Below, piece by piece: positions 23,027 to 32,273 of a stretch of DNA of 64,000 bases. Position numbers and translations under genes: made by a program. Position 1 is the stretch's first letter. The number at the start of each line of letters is the position of its first letter. The DNA is from Mycolicibacterium sp. 018/SC-01/001. GTDB taxonomy: Bacteria; Actinomycetota; Actinomycetes; Mycobacteriales; Mycobacteriaceae. The stretch is from the NCBI RefSeq assembly GCF_007096635.1, contig NZ_VKAA01000006.1, forward strand, positions 209,493-273,492, in the 5' to 3' direction. Below the pieces are notes generated by a model, which saw only the letters and a list, made by a program, of their open reading frames with translations, did not search any database and was not told the DNA's origin.

Positions 23027-24385
23027 ATGGATGTTGTCGCGGATGCGGTCGCGGGGTTGCGGGCTCAGCTGGCGATCCTGTCCGAAGCCTGCGACACCCT
23101 GTCCCATCGCGAGCTGGTGGCTGCGATGGCGGAGGTCACGTCAGTGATCCTCTCTGCGCCTGCGCTCGAGCATCAGATCCTCGCGCGGCTGACGACGGAG
23201 ACCGAACCGCGTCGCCTCGGGGAAGCGTCATGGAAGAAGGTACTGACCACCGCGCTGCGGGTCTCGGATCGGGAGGCGAAACGCCGCCTGGCTGACGCGG
23301 CCGCGTTGGGGCCGCGGCAGGCTCTGACCGGGGACCCGTTGCCGCCGGTCTGGGAGGCCACTGCCGCCGCGCAAGCCGCCGGCGCGCTGGATGCCGAGCA
23401 TGTCGCGGTGATCGCGACGTTCCACAAGAACCTGCCCGGGTGGGTGGATGTCGACACCCGCGCCGCCGCTGATCGACAGTTGGCCTCCTTGGGCGCGGGG
23501 CTCACGCCCGAGGATCTGAAGAAATCGGCGGATCGGTTGGCGGCGATGATCGACCAGGACGGCCCCGAACCCACCGATGTCGACCGCGCCCGCCGACGCG
23601 GCATCAAGCTCGGCGAGCAACAGGCCGACGGCATGAGCCGACTGACCGGCTGGGTCACCCCCGAATTCCGCGCCCACTACGAAGCCATCGAGGCCAAGCT
23701 GGCCGCCCCGGGGATGTGCAACCCCGACGACCACACGCCATGCGTGGACGCCTAGCCCGACCCGGAGCAGGTGCGTTCCGATACGCGGAGCGCGGCGCAG
23801 CGCAATCACGACGCGTGGCTGGCCGTCGGCCGGATGGCGCTCTCCTCTCGAGAACTCGGCTCCCACAACGGGTTACCGGTGACCGTGATCGTCTCGACCA
23901 CGCTGCAGGAGTTGGAAAAGGGGTCGGGTGTGGCCGTCACTGGCGGCGGCTCCCTGCTGCCGATGGGTGATCTGATCCGGCTCGCTTCCCACGCTCACCA
24001 TTATTTGGCGGTGTTCGATCAGCACACCAGCGAGCCGCTGTATCTGGGCCGCACCAAGAGATTGGCGAGCCCGGCGCAGCGGATCGTGCTGCACTCCTCC
24101 GCGCGAGGGTGCACCAGACCCGGCTGCACGGTGCCCGGCTACTGGACCCAGGTCCATCACGTCACCGACTGGAAGGACGGCGGGGCCACCGACATCACCA
24201 ACCTGACGCTGTCGTGTGGGCCGGACAATCGAATGGTCGAGAAGACCGGCTGGACCACGAAGATCAACGACTGGGGCCGCACCGAATGGGTGCCACCACC
24301 CGAGTTGGATACCGGCCAGCGCCGAATCAACGGCTACCACCATCCCGAGCGCCACCTCCTGCCCGAAGACGGCCATGAACCGTAG
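23027..24385 (+). pseudogene. 13E12-family DUF222/HNH endonuclease gene, interrupted by in-frame TAG
   Basis: A 453-codon frame for a DUF222 plus HNH protein of the REP13E12 type. Codon 243 (23753-23755) is TAG, and the same frame continues without any shift: PDPEQVRSDTRSAAQRNH follows directly. The N-terminal 242 residues hold DUF222; the distal part holds the HNH core (CTRPGCTVPGYWTQVHHVTD, TNLTLSCGPDNRMVEK). The flanking context DA-stop-PDPEQV suggests GAG to TAG. A GTG at 23771 could restart a 204-residue HNH half. Transcription is probably LexA controlled through the box at 23008-23023. Either a true nonsense mutation, a split gene, or a base-call error. Confidence 0.85.
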
Positions 24386-24408
24386 CGGCGGGGCTTACTG
24401 TCGACCGT

Positions 24409-24774
24409 ATGAAGGTCGACCCCGTTGTCGGAACCGCTGCCGCCGGACTCGTTGCCGTGGGGTGCGTCCTGGCGGCGCCCGCGAACGCCGCGCCCAGCTA
24501 CGGCAGCAACGGTGTCTTCGGCGTGACGACCCAGCCACGCGACGGCTGGTCGACGTCGTTCATCCCGCCCGGCCGCTATCGGGTCGACCAGTCACCGAGC
24601 ATGCAGCCGTACCAGAGCCCGCCCGGATACTGGTTCCGCTGCCGCGACTTCCCCTGCATCGGCGGCAACATCATCGCCACCGGCGATGCGCTCCGCACCG
24701 AGCCGACGTTCGTCGACATCCTGCCCACCGACGTCGCGGTGTCGCTGCACAACGTCACTCTCACCCCCGCCTGA
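24409..24774 (+). CDS. Small secreted protein of unknown function
   Basis: 121 residues with a Sec signal peptide (DPVVGTAAAGLVAVGCVLAA, cleavage likely after PANA at about residue 28). The mature part has two cysteines (FRCRDFPCIGG) that may pair, and ends HNVTLTPA. Similar small exported proteins of unknown role are common in mycobacteria. It ends 5 bp before the convergent aldR stop. Confidence 0.75.
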   Translation: MKVDPVVGTAAAGLVAVGCVLAAPANAAPSYGSNGVFGVTTQPRDGWSTSFIPPGRYRVDQSPSMQPYQSPPGYWFRCRDFPCIGGNIIATGDALRTEPTFVDILPTDVAVSLHNVTLTPA

Positions 24775-24779
24775 GGCAG

Positions 24780-25292
24780 TCAGAGCGGCGACGCGCCCCG
24801 CAGGTGCTCGAAGATCAGCGACGTCTGCGTTCCTGCGACGTCCGCGTCGGCGTTGAGGTTCTCCACCACGAACTTGCGCAGGTCGTCGGTGTCACGGGCG
24901 GCGACGTGCAGCAGGAAGTCGTCGGCGCCGGCGAGGAAGTACACATCCATCACCTGCGGCTTGCGCCGGATCTGCCCGATGAAGTTGCGGATCTTGCCGC
25001 GGGCGTTGGCCTGCAGACTCACCGAGATCATCGCCTGCAGCGTCAGCCCGATGGCGGCAGGATCGATGTCGGCGTAGAAGCCGCGGATGACACCGAGTTC
25101 GGTCAGCCGACGCACGCGTCCATGACAGGTCGACGGCGCGATTCCCACCAGATCCGCCAGCGCGCTGTTGGGCAGCCGGGCGTCCGCGTGCAGCGCGGTC
25201 AGGATGCGCCGGTCGACGTCGTCGAGAACCGGCCGAACATCCTTCGGAGACGTCCGGGGAGACACCGGGGTTGCTGTCAATTCTTCTGCCAC
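24780..25292 (-). CDS. aldR: Lrp/AsnC-family regulator AldR
   Basis: 170-residue Lrp-type regulator, homolog of Rv2779c. Helix-turn-helix about residues 23-70 (DVDRRILTALHADARLPNSA, LVGIAPSTCHGRVRRL), then the RAM effector domain with VMDVYFLAGADDFLLHVAA. Divergent from ald (103-bp gap) and, by analogy with M. tuberculosis AldR, the alanine-responsive regulator of ald. GTG start at 25292. Confidence 0.92.
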   Translation of the reverse strand: MAEELTATPVSPRTSPKDVRPVLDDVDRRILTALHADARLPNSALADLVGIAPSTCHGRVRRLTELGVIRGFYADIDPAAIGLTLQAMISVSLQANARGKIRNFIGQIRRKPQVMDVYFLAGADDFLLHVAARDTDDLRKFVVENLNADADVAGTQTSLIFEHLRGASPL

Positions 25293-25358
25293 TTGAGAAC
25301 CCTATCGAATTTTCGTCATAAATATTGTGCCTTCATCGCGCTTTCTTCACACTTGAGA
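25290..25358. repeat. Direct repeat CACTTGAGA, 60 bp apart, in the aldR-ald intergenic region
   Basis: CACTTGAGA occurs at 25290-25298 (over the aldR start) and 25350-25358, each preceded by TTCTTC. Exact 60-bp spacing is close to six helical turns, as expected for multiple dimers of an Lrp-type protein on one face. It could be part of the AldR binding array, or coincidence. Confidence 0.35.
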
Positions 25359-25395
25359 CGACGTTCCCGCAGTTCCCCGATATCAGGAGTGACAA

Positions 25396-26511
25396 ATGCG
25401 CGTCGGTGTGCCGACCGAGATCAAGAACAACGAGTACCGCGTCGCGATCACGCCCGCGGGCGTGGCCGAACTGGCCCACCGCGGCCACGAGGTGCTGATC
25501 CAGTCCGGGGCCGGCGACGGATCGGCGATCACCGACACCGACTTCAAAGCCGCAGGCGCACAGATCGTTTCGACGGCAGACGAAGTCTGGGCCGAAGCCG
25601 AGCTGCTGCTCAAGGTCAAGGAGCCCATCGAGCCCGAGTACGCGAAGATGCGCTCCGGCCAGACCTTGTTCACCTATCTGCATCTGGCCGCCTCCAAACC
25701 CTGCACCGACGCGCTCCTCGCATCCGGCACCACGTCGATCGCGTACGAGACCGTGCAGACCGCCGACGGTGCCCTGCCACTGCTCGCCCCGATGAGCGAG
25801 GTCGCCGGCCGGCTCGCCGCCCAGGTCGGCGCCTACCACCTGATGCGCACCCAGGGCGGCCGCGGCGTGCTGATGGGTGGCGTCCCGGGTGTGGCCCCGG
25901 CCAAGGTCGTCGTGATCGGCGGCGGTATGGCCGGCGACAACGCCGCTGCCGTGGCCTGGGGCATGGGTGCGCACGTCACCGTCTTCGACCTGAACATCAA
26001 CACGCTCCGCAAGATCGACGCCGAATACGGCGGCGCGATCGAGACCCGATACTCCTCGCGGCTGGATCTCGAAGCCGCCGTCACCGAAGCCGACCTCGTG
26101 ATCGGCGCCGTGCTGATCCCGGGCGCCAAGGCCCCCAAGCTCGTCACCAATTCGACTGTGGCGGCGATGAAGTCGGGTGCCGTGCTCGTCGACATCGCCA
26201 TCGACCAGGGTGGTTGCTTCGAGGACTCGCGTCCCACCACGCACGACGATCCGACCTTCGCGGTGCACGACACCGTGTTCTACTGCGTGGCCAACATGCC
26301 TGGCGCAGTCCCACGCACGTCGACCTATGCGCTCACCAACGCGACCATGCCGTACGTGCTCAAGCTGGCCGGCAAGGGCTGGCGCGAGGCGTGCCGCTCC
26401 GATGCCGCGCTGGCCAAGGGCCTGTCCACCCACGATGGGGCGCTGCTTTCCGAGCAGGTGGCCAGCGACCTCGACCTGCCGTTCACCGATCCGGCCGGCC
26501 TGCTGGCCTGA
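25396..26511 (+). CDS. ald: Alanine dehydrogenase
   Basis: 371-residue L-alanine dehydrogenase (alanine plus NAD to pyruvate plus ammonia; can also run toward alanine or reduce glyoxylate). MRVGVPTEIKNNEYRVAITP opens the family; pyruvate-site Lys lies in LLKVKEPIEPEY; NAD loop VVVIGGGMAGDNAAAVA; VDIAIDQGGCFEDSRPTTHD is the second signature. AGGAG sits 7 bp before the ATG. Homolog of Rv2780; probably alanine-inducible through AldR. Confidence 0.97.
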   Translation: MRVGVPTEIKNNEYRVAITPAGVAELAHRGHEVLIQSGAGDGSAITDTDFKAAGAQIVSTADEVWAEAELLLKVKEPIEPEYAKMRSGQTLFTYLHLAASKPCTDALLASGTTSIAYETVQTADGALPLLAPMSEVAGRLAAQVGAYHLMRTQGGRGVLMGGVPGVAPAKVVVIGGGMAGDNAAAVAWGMGAHVTVFDLNINTLRKIDAEYGGAIETRYSSRLDLEAAVTEADLVIGAVLIPGAKAPKLVTNSTVAAMKSGAVLVDIAIDQGGCFEDSRPTTHDDPTFAVHDTVFYCVANMPGAVPRTSTYALTNATMPYVLKLAGKGWREACRSDAALAKGLSTHDGALLSEQVASDLDLPFTDPAGLLA

Positions 26512-26515
26512 CCCC

Positions 26516-26890
26516 TCAGGACACTTCTCCGTCGACGTAGAACCAGCGACGGGCGCGAACAGCGAACCGGGACCGCTCATGCAGCGTCCCGGTTCGTTGG
26601 CCGTCGCGGTAGGTGGCACGGAACTCCACGGTGTCATGGTTGACGCCGCTGTCGGTGTCGAGGATCTCGAGTCCGGTCCACTGCACTGCCGGGTCGATCG
26701 TCACCCGCTCCGGGCGGGTACGCGGGTGCCACGTGCGCCACAGGTAGTCGGCGTCGCCGACGGCGAACGCGGTGTAGCGCGACCGCATCAGCGCCTCGGC
26801 CGTGTTCGCCTGCCGTTCGCCTCTCAGCAGCGGCTGACAGCACTCCTCCGGGGCCACCCCGCTACCGCACGGGCAAGCGGCATCGGACAT
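26516..26890 (-). CDS. YchJ/UPF0225-family SEC-C zinc-motif protein
   Basis: 124 residues. The N-terminal SEC-C-like metal site CPCGSGVAPEECCQPLL is followed by the YchJ domain (ALMRSRYTAFAVGDADYLWR, THP-like RTWHPRTRPE, VEFRATYRDG). Function of the family is unknown. It ends 4 bp from the convergent ald stop and is divergent from the GXWXG gene across a 45-bp gap with a perfect palindrome. Confidence 0.88.
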   Translation of the reverse strand: MSDAACPCGSGVAPEECCQPLLRGERQANTAEALMRSRYTAFAVGDADYLWRTWHPRTRPERVTIDPAVQWTGLEILDTDSGVNHDTVEFRATYRDGQRTGTLHERSRFAVRARRWFYVDGEVS

Positions 26891-26905
26891 GCAGACAGTC
26901 TGCCC

Positions 26906-26925
26906 TACTTGACGGGTGTCAAGTA
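26906..26925. promoter_or_regulatory. Perfect palindromic operator between YchJ and GXWXG genes
   Basis: TACTTGAC-GGGT-GTCAAGTA: two perfect 8-bp arms with a 4-bp spacer, the size and shape of a TetR-type operator. It overlaps the -10-like TACACT (26924-26929) that lies exactly 6 bp before the downstream ATG, so binding would block that promoter. The regulator is not encoded nearby. Confidence 0.7.
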
Positions 26926-26935
26926 CACTACCGGC

Positions 26936-27493
26936 ATGTCTGTTCTGACCGACGTCCTGCCGAGCGCCCCGACGACCACGGCTGACGCGCTGGCGCTCTT
27001 CGACTCCCTGCCCGCCGTCGAGACCGAGTTCATGCTCGGCACCTGGCACGGCGCCGAGGTCCCCACCGGCCACCCCCTCGACGGCATGCTCGAGGCGAGC
27101 GGCTGGTGGGGCAAGCAGTACACCGACAGCGAGACGGTGCACCCGCTGCTGTTCCCCAGCCGAGACAGCTCCGGGCTCTGGCCGCTGAACCCACTGCCCG
27201 CGTTCGCCGGGCTCGGCATCGCCACCAAGATCCCGGCTCTCAAGCAGCGCAACCTGTCCGGTGTCATCGCCGCGCTGCGGCCGGTGCTCGCCGCGCGCGG
27301 CCCCAAGGCGCGACTGCGCACCACGCGCTACCGCGGCGTCGACACCGCGACGATGATCTACGACCAGCTGCCCATCAACGACGTGTTCCGCCGGCTCGGC
27401 GAGGAAACGGTGCTCGGCGCGATGGATCTGCGCGGAATCCGCAAGCCGTACTTCTTCGTCCTGCACCGCGACAATTCACGCCGGCTGGGATAG
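26936..27493 (+). CDS. GXWXG / DUF4334 domain protein
   Basis: 185-residue protein with the N-terminal GXWXG domain ([20 protein letters not shown]) and a C-terminal DUF4334 domain ([36 protein letters not shown]). Function unknown; the family is often regulated by TetR proteins in mycobacteria. The -10-like TACACT 6 bp before the ATG suggests a leaderless transcript. Its 3' end overlaps the convergent beta-lactamase gene by 18 bp. Confidence 0.85.
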   Translation: MSVLTDVLPSAPTTTADALALFDSLPAVETEFMLGTWHGAEVPTGHPLDGMLEASGWWGKQYTDSETVHPLLFPSRDSSGLWPLNPLPAFAGLGIATKIPALKQRNLSGVIAALRPVLAARGPKARLRTTRYRGVDTATMIYDQLPINDVFRRLGEETVLGAMDLRGIRKPYFFVLHRDNSRRLG

Positions 27494-28375
27494 GTCCGGC
27501 GCCACGGCCGCGGCGATCTCGCCGATCAACGTTCGCAGACTCTCGGCGTCGGGATCGTCGGTCACCGAGCGGGTCATGATCGACATGAGCCACCGCTGCC
27601 CCTGCGGGCCGTACGCGATGCCGACGTCGTTGGTGGTGCCGTAACCGCCGCTGCCGGTCTTGTCCGCGGTCACCCACCCCTGCGGGAGACCGGCGCGCAT
27701 GCTCGACGTCTGGTTGGCCCGCATCCAATCCTCGAGCATCTGACGATGCACCGAGTCCAGGACGTCACCGGTCAGCACCGCCCGAAAGCCGATGCCCAGT
27801 GCGCGAGGCGTACTGGTGTCGCGCGGATCGCCGGGGATCGCGGTGTTGAGCTCGGTCTCCCAGCGGTCCAGCCGCGTCCGATCGTCGCCGACGCTGCGGG
27901 CGAAGTCGGTGATCGCCGGTGGCCCACCCAGGGTGCGCAACAGCAGATTGCCGGCGGCGTTGTCGCTCTGCTGCAGCGCCGCCTGGCACAGTTCGGCCAG
28001 CGTCATCGTCGATCCCACCCGGGGTTCGGTCACCGGTGAATGGTCACGGATATCGCTGCGCTGCACCAGAACTGCGTCAGTGAGGGCCAACCGCCCCTGC
28101 TGCGCGCGCTGCAGCACTGCCGCTGACGCGTAGGCCTTGAACGTCGAACACATGGCCAACATGTCGTCGGCGCCGACCTCGACGCTCCGATCGGACCCGA
28201 GATCGGCAGCGTACACGCCGATCCGGGCGTTGTACCGGCGCGCGAGCGCCGCGATCCGGTCGCCGAACGGCGGCAGCGGCTCCGCAGGATCGGCCTGCAC
28301 CGTGGACCGCGAGCATGCGGCCAGACCGGCCAGTGCCATCCCGCCGACCAGCAGCCCGCGTCGCGAAAGACTCAT
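27476..28375 (-). CDS. Class A beta-lactamase, Tat-exported lipoprotein type
   Basis: 299-residue class A serine beta-lactamase. Catalytic elements: S77-x-x-K80 (CSTFK), S137-D-N, E173 in RWETELN (Omega loop, E-x3-N), and K239-T-G in [10 protein letters not shown]. The leader [21 protein letters not shown] has twin arginines plus a lipobox (LAAC, Cys21), so it is probably Tat-exported and lipid-anchored. A cysteine precedes the active serine but the usual disulfide partner near KTG is absent. Its ATG overlaps the pepR stop (ATGA). The location matches what I recall for the M. smegmatis blaS locus downstream of gpsI-pepR, not M. tuberculosis blaC. Confidence 0.95.
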   Translation of the reverse strand: MSLSRRGLLVGGMALAGLAACSRSTVQADPAEPLPPFGDRIAALARRYNARIGVYAADLGSDRSVEVGADDMLAMCSTFKAYASAAVLQRAQQGRLALTDAVLVQRSDIRDHSPVTEPRVGSTMTLAELCQAALQQSDNAAGNLLLRTLGGPPAITDFARSVGDDRTRLDRWETELNTAIPGDPRDTSTPRALGIGFRAVLTGDVLDSVHRQMLEDWMRANQTSSMRAGLPQGWVTADKTGSGGYGTTNDVGIAYGPQGQRWLMSIMTRSVTDDPDAESLRTLIGEIAAAVAPDLSQPA

Positions 28376-29727
28376 CCGGGAATCGTCCTCAATGGTTGTG
28401 GCAGCGACCGCTTGCCGCGCACGGGACCCAGCACGGCCGCACCGAACGGGCGGGTGAGCAGGTGGTGCGCCACCGCGTTCACGTCCTCCAGCGTGACCTC
28501 GTCGATGCGCGCCAGCGTCTCGGCGATCGTGCGGTGCTGACCGTAGTTCAACTCGCTGCGGCCCAGCCGGTTCATCCGAGATCCCGAGTCTTCCAGGCCG
28601 AGAACGAGTCCGCCGCGCAGAGATCCCTTGGCGATCCGGCACTCGTCGGCGGTGATGCCGTCGCGTGCGACCTCGGCCAGCACGTCGGTGGTCACCCGGA
28701 CCACCTCGTCGAAACGCTCCGGCAGGCAGCCGGCGTAGATCGACAGTGCACCGCTGTCGGCGAACGTGTCGACCGTCGAGTACACCGAGTACGCGAGACC
28801 ACGGGTCTCCCGGATCTGTTGGAAGAGGCGAGAACTCAGCCCGCCGCCCAGCGCGGTGTTGAGCACCGACAGGGCCCAGCGCTGATCCCAGTGCCGGCCC
28901 GGCGTGCGAACTCCGAGCGACAGATGGGTCTGTTCGGCATCGCGTTTGACCACCTGCAGTGTCGGCTTGCCGGTCACGCGCCCCGCCCCCTTGCGGGGCG
29001 GAACCGGTGTGCGGCCGCGCACCAACCGGTCGCCGAAGTGTTCGCGCACCAGCGCGACGACCTCGCGGTGCTCGATGTTGCCTGCCACCGCCACGACCAT
29101 GCGGTCGGGCGTGTAGCGCCGCAGATGGAACGAATGCAACTGACTCCGCGTCATCCCCGTGATCGACTCCACGCTGCCGATCACCGGACGGCCCACCGGA
29201 TGGTCCCCGAACATCGCCGCAAGGAACACATCCCCGAGCGTGTCCTCGGGGTCGTCGTCGCGCATCGCGATCTCCTCGAGCACGACGTCGCGCTCGACCT
29301 CGACGTCGTCGGCGAAGCACTGCCCCCTCAGCACCACGTCGGCGACCAGGTCGACGGCCAGCGCCAGGTCGGTGTCGAGCACGTGCGCGTAATAGCAGGT
29401 GTGCTCGCGCGAGGTGAATGCGTTCAGCTCACCGCCGACGGCGTCGACGGCCTGCGCGATCTGCACCGCGGTGCGCGTCGGGGTGGCCTTGAACAGCAGG
29501 TGCTCCAGGAAGTGTGCGGCCCCGGCCACGCTGCGGCCCTCGTCGCGCGATCCGACGTTGACCCAGACCCCGACCGACGCCGAGTGCACGTGCGGAATCC
29601 GCTCGGTGACCACACGCAGGCCACCGGGCAGATCCGTGCGGCGGATCGCTGTCGACTTGTCGACCGCGTCGCCGCTGCCGCGCCCCCGGCGCAGTGCTGC
29701 CGCGCTAGCTGCTGGCGGTCGCGGCAT
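28372..29727 (-). CDS. pepR: M16-family zinc peptidase PepR
   Basis: 451-residue M16 (insulinase/processing-peptidase) metalloprotease, homolog of Rv2782c. The inverted zinc motif HFLEH is at about residues 72-76 ([15 protein letters not shown]), with the distal Glu in [32 protein letters not shown] is the C-terminal R/Y substrate-binding pair. ATG 29727 is chosen by alignment; it overlaps the gpsI 3' end by 23 bp, so the gpsI-pepR-bla genes form a coupled operon. Confidence 0.94.
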   Translation of the reverse strand: MPRPPAASAAALRRGRGSGDAVDKSTAIRRTDLPGGLRVVTERIPHVHSASVGVWVNVGSRDEGRSVAGAAHFLEHLLFKATPTRTAVQIAQAVDAVGGELNAFTSREHTCYYAHVLDTDLALAVDLVADVVLRGQCFADDVEVERDVVLEEIAMRDDDPEDTLGDVFLAAMFGDHPVGRPVIGSVESITGMTRSQLHSFHLRRYTPDRMVVAVAGNIEHREVVALVREHFGDRLVRGRTPVPPRKGAGRVTGKPTLQVVKRDAEQTHLSLGVRTPGRHWDQRWALSVLNTALGGGLSSRLFQQIRETRGLAYSVYSTVDTFADSGALSIYAGCLPERFDEVVRVTTDVLAEVARDGITADECRIAKGSLRGGLVLGLEDSGSRMNRLGRSELNYGQHRTIAETLARIDEVTLEDVNAVAHHLLTRPFGAAVLGPVRGKRSLPQPLRTIPG

Positions 29728-31993
29728 CGGCGGGCGCCGGTGCTTCGGTGCCGGCAGCTTCGGTGGTCGCCTCGGCAGCTGCGGGGGTCTCCTCAGCGAC
29801 GAGAACCAGCGAGATCTTGCCGCGGTTGTCGATGTCGGCGATCTCCACACGCAGCTTGTCGCCGACCTTGACGACGTCCTCGACCTTGTTGATGCGCTTG
29901 CCGCGGCCGAGCTTGCTGATGTGGACCAGCCCGTCACGACCCGGCAGCAGCGACACGAAGGCACCGAAATCGGTTGTCTTGACCACGGTTCCGAGGAACC
30001 GCTCGCCGATCTTGGGCAGCTGCGGGTTGGCGATGGCGTTGATCTTGTCGATCGCCGCCTGCGCGGCCTCGCCGTTGGACGCGCCCACGAACACCGTGCC
30101 GTCGTCCTCGATCGAGATCGACGCACCGGTCTCCTCGGTGATCGAGTTGATCATCTTGCCCTTGGGTCCGATGACCTCGCCGATCTTGTCGACCGGCACC
30201 TTGATCGTGGTGATGCGCGGTGCGTAGGGGCTCATCTCGTCGGGGGCGTCGATGGCCTCGGCCATCACCTCGAGGATCGTGATGCGGGCGTCCTTGGCCT
30301 GCGCCAGCGCGCCGGCCAGCACCTGCGACGGAATGCCGTCGAGCTTGGTGTCGAGCTGCAGCGCGGTGACGAAGTCCTTGGTGCCCGCGCACTTGAAGTC
30401 CATGTCACCGAACGCATCTTCGGCGCCGAGGATGTCGGTCAGCGTGACGAAGCGGCGCTCCGTCTTGCCGTCCACCTCGACATCGTCGGAGACCAGACCC
30501 ATCGCGATACCCGCGACCGGCGCCTTCAGCGGCACACCGGCGTTGAGCAGCGACAGCGTCGACGCACACACCGAGCCCATCGACGTGGACCCGTTGGAGC
30601 CCAACGCTTCCGAGACCTGACGGATCGCGTACGGGAACTCCTCGACGCTCGGCAGTACCGGCACCAGAGCACGCTCGGCGAGCGCACCGTGGCCGATCTC
30701 GCGACGCTTCGGTGAGCCGACGCGGCCCGTCTCACCGGTCGAGAACGGCGGGAAGTTGTAGTGGTGCATGTAGCGCTTGGAGGTCTCGGGCCCCAGCGAG
30801 TCGATCTGCTGGGCCATCTTCACCATGTCCAGGGTGGTGACTCCCATGATCTGGGTCTCGCCACGCTCGAACAGCGCGCTGCCGTGCGCTCGCGGGATCA
30901 CCGCGACCTCGGCCGACAGGGCGCGGATGTCGGTGACACCGCGGCCGTCGATGCGGAAGTGGTCGGTCAGGATGCGCTGGCGCACAAGCTTTTTGGTCAG
31001 CGAACGGAATGCAGCGCCGATCTCTTTCTCGCGACCGGCGTACTGCTCGCCGAGCCGCTGCAGGACCTCGACCTTGATCTCGTCGGTGCGGTCGTTGCGC
31101 TCGTTCTTGCCGGCGATGGTCAGCGCCTCGGAAAGCGCGTCGGTGGCGACCGAGGCGACCGAGTAGTACACGTCGTCGCCGTACTCGGGGAACAGCGGGT
31201 ACTCGGCGGTCTCCTTGCCGGCGGAGCTGGCCAGCTCGGCCTGCGCGTCGCACAGCACCGCGATGAACGGCTTGGCCGCTTCGAGGCCCTCGGCGACCAC
31301 GGTCTCGGTCGGCGCGCCTGCGCCGCCGTCGATCAGGGAGATGACGTTCTCGGTCGCTTCGGCCTCGACCATCATGATCGCGACGTCGTCTTTTCCGGCG
31401 GTCTCTACTTTACGGCCGGCGACCACCATGTCGAAGACGGCCCGCTCGAGCTGCTCCACCGTCGGGAACGCGACCCACTGGCCGTCGATCAGGGCGACGC
31501 GCACGCCGCCGACCGGGCCGGAGAACGGCAGACCGGAGATCTGCGTGGACGCCGACGCGGCGTTGATCGCGAGGACGTCGTAGAGGTCCTTCGGATCGAG
31601 CGAGAGCACGGTGACGACGACCTGGATCTCGTTGCGCAGGCCGCTGACGAACGACGGGCGCAGCGGCCGGTCGATCAGGCGGCAGGTCAGGATCGCGTCG
31701 GTGGAGGGGCGGCCCTCGCGGCGGAAGAACGAGCCGGGGATGCGGCCCGCGGCGTACATCCGCTCCTCGACGTCGATGGTGAGCGGGAAGAAGTCGAAGT
31801 GCTCCTTGGGCGCCTTGCTGGCGGTGGTGGCACTGAGCAGCATCGTCTCGTCGTCGAGGTAGGCGACGACGGCGCCGGCGGCCTGCTGGGCGAGCCGGCC
31901 GGTCTCGAACCGGATGGTGCGGGTGCCGAAGCTCCCGTTGTCGATGGTGGCGGTGGATTCGAACACACCGTCTTCGATTTCAACTACAGACAT
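29705..31993 (-). CDS. gpsI: Polynucleotide phosphorylase / guanosine pentaphosphate synthetase
   Basis: 762-residue PNPase: phosphorolytic 3'-5' exoribonuclease, two RNase PH cores (about 15-240 and 330-570) followed by KH ([20 protein letters not shown]) and S1 ([20 protein letters not shown]) RNA-binding domains, then an Ala/Glu-rich tail. Catalytic core blocks: [20 protein letters not shown] and [18 protein letters not shown]. Homolog of Rv2783c. The upstream leader contains tandem hairpins (32061-32113). Confidence 0.97.
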   Translation of the reverse strand: MSVVEIEDGVFESTATIDNGSFGTRTIRFETGRLAQQAAGAVVAYLDDETMLLSATTASKAPKEHFDFFPLTIDVEERMYAAGRIPGSFFRREGRPSTDAILTCRLIDRPLRPSFVSGLRNEIQVVVTVLSLDPKDLYDVLAINAASASTQISGLPFSGPVGGVRVALIDGQWVAFPTVEQLERAVFDMVVAGRKVETAGKDDVAIMMVEAEATENVISLIDGGAGAPTETVVAEGLEAAKPFIAVLCDAQAELASSAGKETAEYPLFPEYGDDVYYSVASVATDALSEALTIAGKNERNDRTDEIKVEVLQRLGEQYAGREKEIGAAFRSLTKKLVRQRILTDHFRIDGRGVTDIRALSAEVAVIPRAHGSALFERGETQIMGVTTLDMVKMAQQIDSLGPETSKRYMHHYNFPPFSTGETGRVGSPKRREIGHGALAERALVPVLPSVEEFPYAIRQVSEALGSNGSTSMGSVCASTLSLLNAGVPLKAPVAGIAMGLVSDDVEVDGKTERRFVTLTDILGAEDAFGDMDFKCAGTKDFVTALQLDTKLDGIPSQVLAGALAQAKDARITILEVMAEAIDAPDEMSPYAPRITTIKVPVDKIGEVIGPKGKMINSITEETGASISIEDDGTVFVGASNGEAAQAAIDKINAIANPQLPKIGERFLGTVVKTTDFGAFVSLLPGRDGLVHISKLGRGKRINKVEDVVKVGDKLRVEIADIDNRGKISLVLVAEETPAAAEATTEAAGTEAPAPADAATASS

Positions 31994-32060
31994 GGACGTC
32001 CGTACGGCCTCTCTGGATCTATTCGCTGTTTTGCGTCGTCACAGCGCGTCAACCACCGCT

Positions 32061-32113
32061 TTCGATGCGGCTACGGCCATCGATCGAAGCTGCCGGCATT
32101 CGTATCCGGCAGC
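32061..32113 (-). other. Tandem hairpins in the gpsI upstream region
   Basis: Within the 280-bp gene-free stretch 31994-32273 lie two adjacent inverted repeats: TTCGAT (32061-32066)/ATCGAA (32083-32088), then a perfect 8-bp stem GCTGCCGG (32089-32096)/CCGGCAGC (32106-32113) with a 9-base loop. They lie about 70-120 nt before gpsI. Either a terminator for the upstream methyltransferase gene or a structured gpsI leader. Nothing else was recognised in this gap. Confidence 0.5.
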
Positions 32114-32273
32114 CACTACCGAAGACCGCGCGATCGAGCGGGTCGGCGATGCGACGTGCGGGAACGGCACTCGCGGGTCTGCGATGACCGCACCCAGGTG
32201 TTCGACACGGACAATCCGGGGCCGAACCAGGCCATCGTACTCTGCGGCCGGTGCCGGACGAAAAACAGCGCAT

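Noticed and set aside
23771..24385. Independent HNH endonuclease gene starting at GTG 23771
   Set aside because: Same frame as the upstream DUF222 part, interrupted only by one TAG, with no ribosome site before the GTG; treated as one broken gene, although restart cannot be excluded.
28375..29320. Extended beta-lactamase with a 315-residue Arg-rich N-terminal part
   Set aside because: The extension is an out-of-frame reading of pepR; the Tat/lipobox leader clearly starts at 28375.
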